Positions 1 through 64,000 of a DNA stretch of 64,000 nt are shown here, piece by piece. Numbering within the stretch: position 1 is the first letter of the stretch; each line of letters begins with the position of its first letter. This DNA comes from Rhizomys pruinosus (Eukaryota; Chordata; Mammalia; Rodentia; Spalacidae): the NCBI GenBank assembly GCA_009823505.1, contig VZQC01009966.1:648345-712344 (forward strand), in the 5' to 3' direction. A model generated the notes under the pieces. It searched no databases. It saw only the letters and a list, made by a program, of their open reading frames with translations, and was not told the DNA's origin. The translations under genes and the position numbers were made by a program.

Positions 1-418
1 AGATGTCATAAGATCCTTTTCTCTTTAGTCACGTTCCCCTCCCCTCAGAATACTGGTAACTATAGAAATATTGAAACTAAAATTTCTTTATGAATTTTAA
101 ATAAGCATTTTACATCAAGCCTTACTATTTTTTAGAATTTATGGGACATAGGAAAGTGCTTTTATGTAGATTATAGAGTGAAACATATAATTATCTTAAA
201 TAAGTTATATCTTGAATTAAAAGAGAAAAACTTAAGAAAGTAGCAGTTGGCTATCAGCTGATCAATTCAAAGCAATCCTTTCTTGGGGCTGACAGGCTGC
301 ACAGGGAAAAACTATTGAGCAGTGGTCATGTGGCTGAAGATCCTGTGCGCTGGCTAAATATTCTGTTTTCTCCTAGTCAGTTTGGAGTTTTCCTTCTCAG
401 GATTTGATTTAGTTTTGG

Positions 419-455
419 TTTTGTTTGTTTGTTTGTTTGTTTGTTTGTTTGTTTT
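419..455. repeat. (GTTT)n microsatellite
   Basis: About eight GTTT units. It is the poly-A-like tail side of the antisense B1 that follows. Confidence 0.85.
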
Positions 456-560
456 TGTCAGGGTCTCTGCAGTCCCAGCCTGCCTGGAGCTCACAAGAGA
501 TCCACCTGCCTCTGCCTCCTGGGTGCTGGGATTAAAGATGTGCACCACTGTGCCCAACAT
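456..560 (-). mobile_element. B1 SINE, antisense
   Basis: Reading + strand: agggtctctgcag..., cctgcctctgcctcctgggt and gggattaaagatgtgcacca, the reverse complement of a B1 (7SL-derived) SINE. The left tail is the GTTT array. Confidence 0.8.
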
Positions 561-645
561 TTTTTTTTTTAAAGAATCTTACTATGTAGTCCTGGCTGGC
601 CTGGAACTTGCTGTGTAGACCAGGCTAGTCTTACAGAGGTGTCCC
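561..645 (-). mobile_element. B1 SINE fragment, antisense
   Basis: A T-run is followed by tatgtagtcctggctggcct, ggaacttgctgtgtagacca and ggctag. This is the 3' half of a second antisense B1, placed directly after the first. Confidence 0.7.
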
Positions 646-872
646 TGTTTCTGGCTCCCAGAAACACGCCAGCTCCCAAGGCAGTGTCACTCTCCTGGGT
701 AGAGCACTCGTACTCCCACAGTGTCGCTCTTTATTTTAGAACTCGGATGTCTGTTCTTCTTATGTCATGTTGGACTGTCAACAAGTAGCTCCATGGCAGC
801 TTGTATTAGGTGGAGGAAACCTTTTTCCTTATAGGTATATATAGAAAGAGAAGGGAGGTATGCCATAGGTAA

Positions 873-62967
<62,095 letters not shown>

Positions 62968-63958
62968 TTGCCTGCTCTATCTTCCCTGCTGTGGAGACGC
63001 CTGTGCTCCTGAGGGGTCTCCTGCAGTCCTCATCTTCTCCATCCCCATGCTGGGACGCTGCTCTCTCCCGGAAAGTGCCTTACTTGTCTCTCAGTCAGTC
63101 GCCAGACTGGCAGCCTCCCATCCCAGCTGTTCTTAAATTTCAGTTGTTAATAATAAGTAGAATACACTACTGTCAACATCTGACCTTTGTTTCTGTCTTA
63201 TGTTGGGTTAAGGGAGAGCAGAAAGTGGAATTATCCTCTTCCCCTCCATTAAGTACTGGACATTTTGAACCTAAGTACTCATGGACCTAATGATGGGAGG
63301 AAGCTTTATGTATGGGCAAAATTGATACTTTTTTAACCTTTTTGGCAGCTCAGATGGTGTAAATTTAAAAATTTTGTATAGGTATTTCATAACAAAAATG
63401 ATGTATTTCTTTGTTATTTGATCTGAAAGACGGTACATATTTTCGTATTTGTGCAGATAAACAAACTAGGCCTGAAGTATTTGTTTTCATTTGTACCATC
63501 CACCTGTGCCTTACGTGTCCTGTGTCCCCTCGCACCAGTTGTAGACAGCAGTAACTAATGTGTGTCTTTGAGCAGAGATGGGAACAGGAATGTGGTCATT
63601 TTAAAACAGTGTTGAATTTTATCAGTAATCTACCAGGTAGATTTGTTTTGTTAACCAAAAAGATGAATTTATCAATGATTTGTAAGTTATAGCAGGTGAT
63701 TTCTTCAAAAAGATGAACCAAAGGGTTAGACTGCTGGTCCTTCACTTCATAGACGGTCTCTTTTAGAAGCTAAGTCCTATTGAGTGCAGTGTCAGATTGC
63801 CTGCTCCAAAGACTTGTGCCATGTGTATAATGTAGAGTGGAAATCCGAAAAAGAGAAAACTGATTCAGAAATTCAGTGGGTAAATAGATTATGTACTGCA
63901 AACGAATGATTCTTGTTGAAAAGAGCTTTAAAAGTTTTATGTCCAGATAAAAGACCAC

Positions 63959-63964
63959 AATAAA
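63959..63964 (+). terminator. Lrrc1: Polyadenylation signal AATAAA of Lrrc1
   Basis: A canonical AATAAA lies 1078 bp after the stop codon, followed by an A-rich stretch and then mixed sequence. It is the best signal seen downstream of the stop. Use of the site was inferred and not observed. Confidence 0.7.
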
Positions 63965-64000
63965 GCAAAATAATCTACTACCATAATAGAAGTGTCCCTG

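Overview
The window is rodent nuclear DNA. It carries dense B1, B2 and ID-type SINEs, antisense L1 sequence, old MIR fragments, many minisatellites and split genes with GT-AG introns. The SINE variants suggest a muroid rodent, possibly a cricetid, but I cannot name the species.

I can support one protein-coding gene: the 3' three quarters of Lrrc1 (LANO), a scaffold of the LAP leucine-rich-repeat family, on the + strand. Eleven coding exons run from 968 to the TAG at 62879-62881. All splice phases agree, and together they give 405 complete codons plus part of one more. Against human LRRC1 as I remember it (524 aa), this is residues 119-524 with no length change. The 5' exons lie upstream of the window. 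A polyadenylation signal sits at 63959-63964, so the transcript probably ends inside the last 25 bases.

Layout: 1-967 is upstream intron. Exon A is 968-1057. A 35-kb intron (1058-36180) follows, holding SINEs, a 2.4-kb 40-bp minisatellite (6781-9165), a CpG-rich 33-bp minisatellite (11850-12146) and a 39-bp minisatellite grown inside an old L1. It also holds an anomalous block at about 20007-34802. Exons B-D cluster at 36181-36908, and the rest are spread to 62881, with more minisatellites at 39.4-40.0 kb, 50.0 kb, 50.5 kb and 59.8-60.4 kb and a polypyrimidine tract at 44.5 kb.

The 20007-34802 block is the most unusual part. It contains the window's only N. It holds insertion-rich, partly scrambled copies of 35.66-39.0 kb, first in direct and then in inverted orientation. 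Stretches of 100 bp or more identical to the original alternate with heavily corrupted sequence. It is bordered by a near-perfect inverted repeat (19436-20006 and 34803-35375). I read this as unpolished, folded-back long-read sequence placed in an assembly gap, not as biology. It contains decayed decoys of Lrrc1 exons B-D.

I found no undescribed multi-gene system. The observations most worth checking are the assembly block, a 35-bp triplication across the Lrrc1 stop codon, nine regularly spaced CACGTG boxes in a CpG-rich minisatellite, and two B1 elements nested at one target site.
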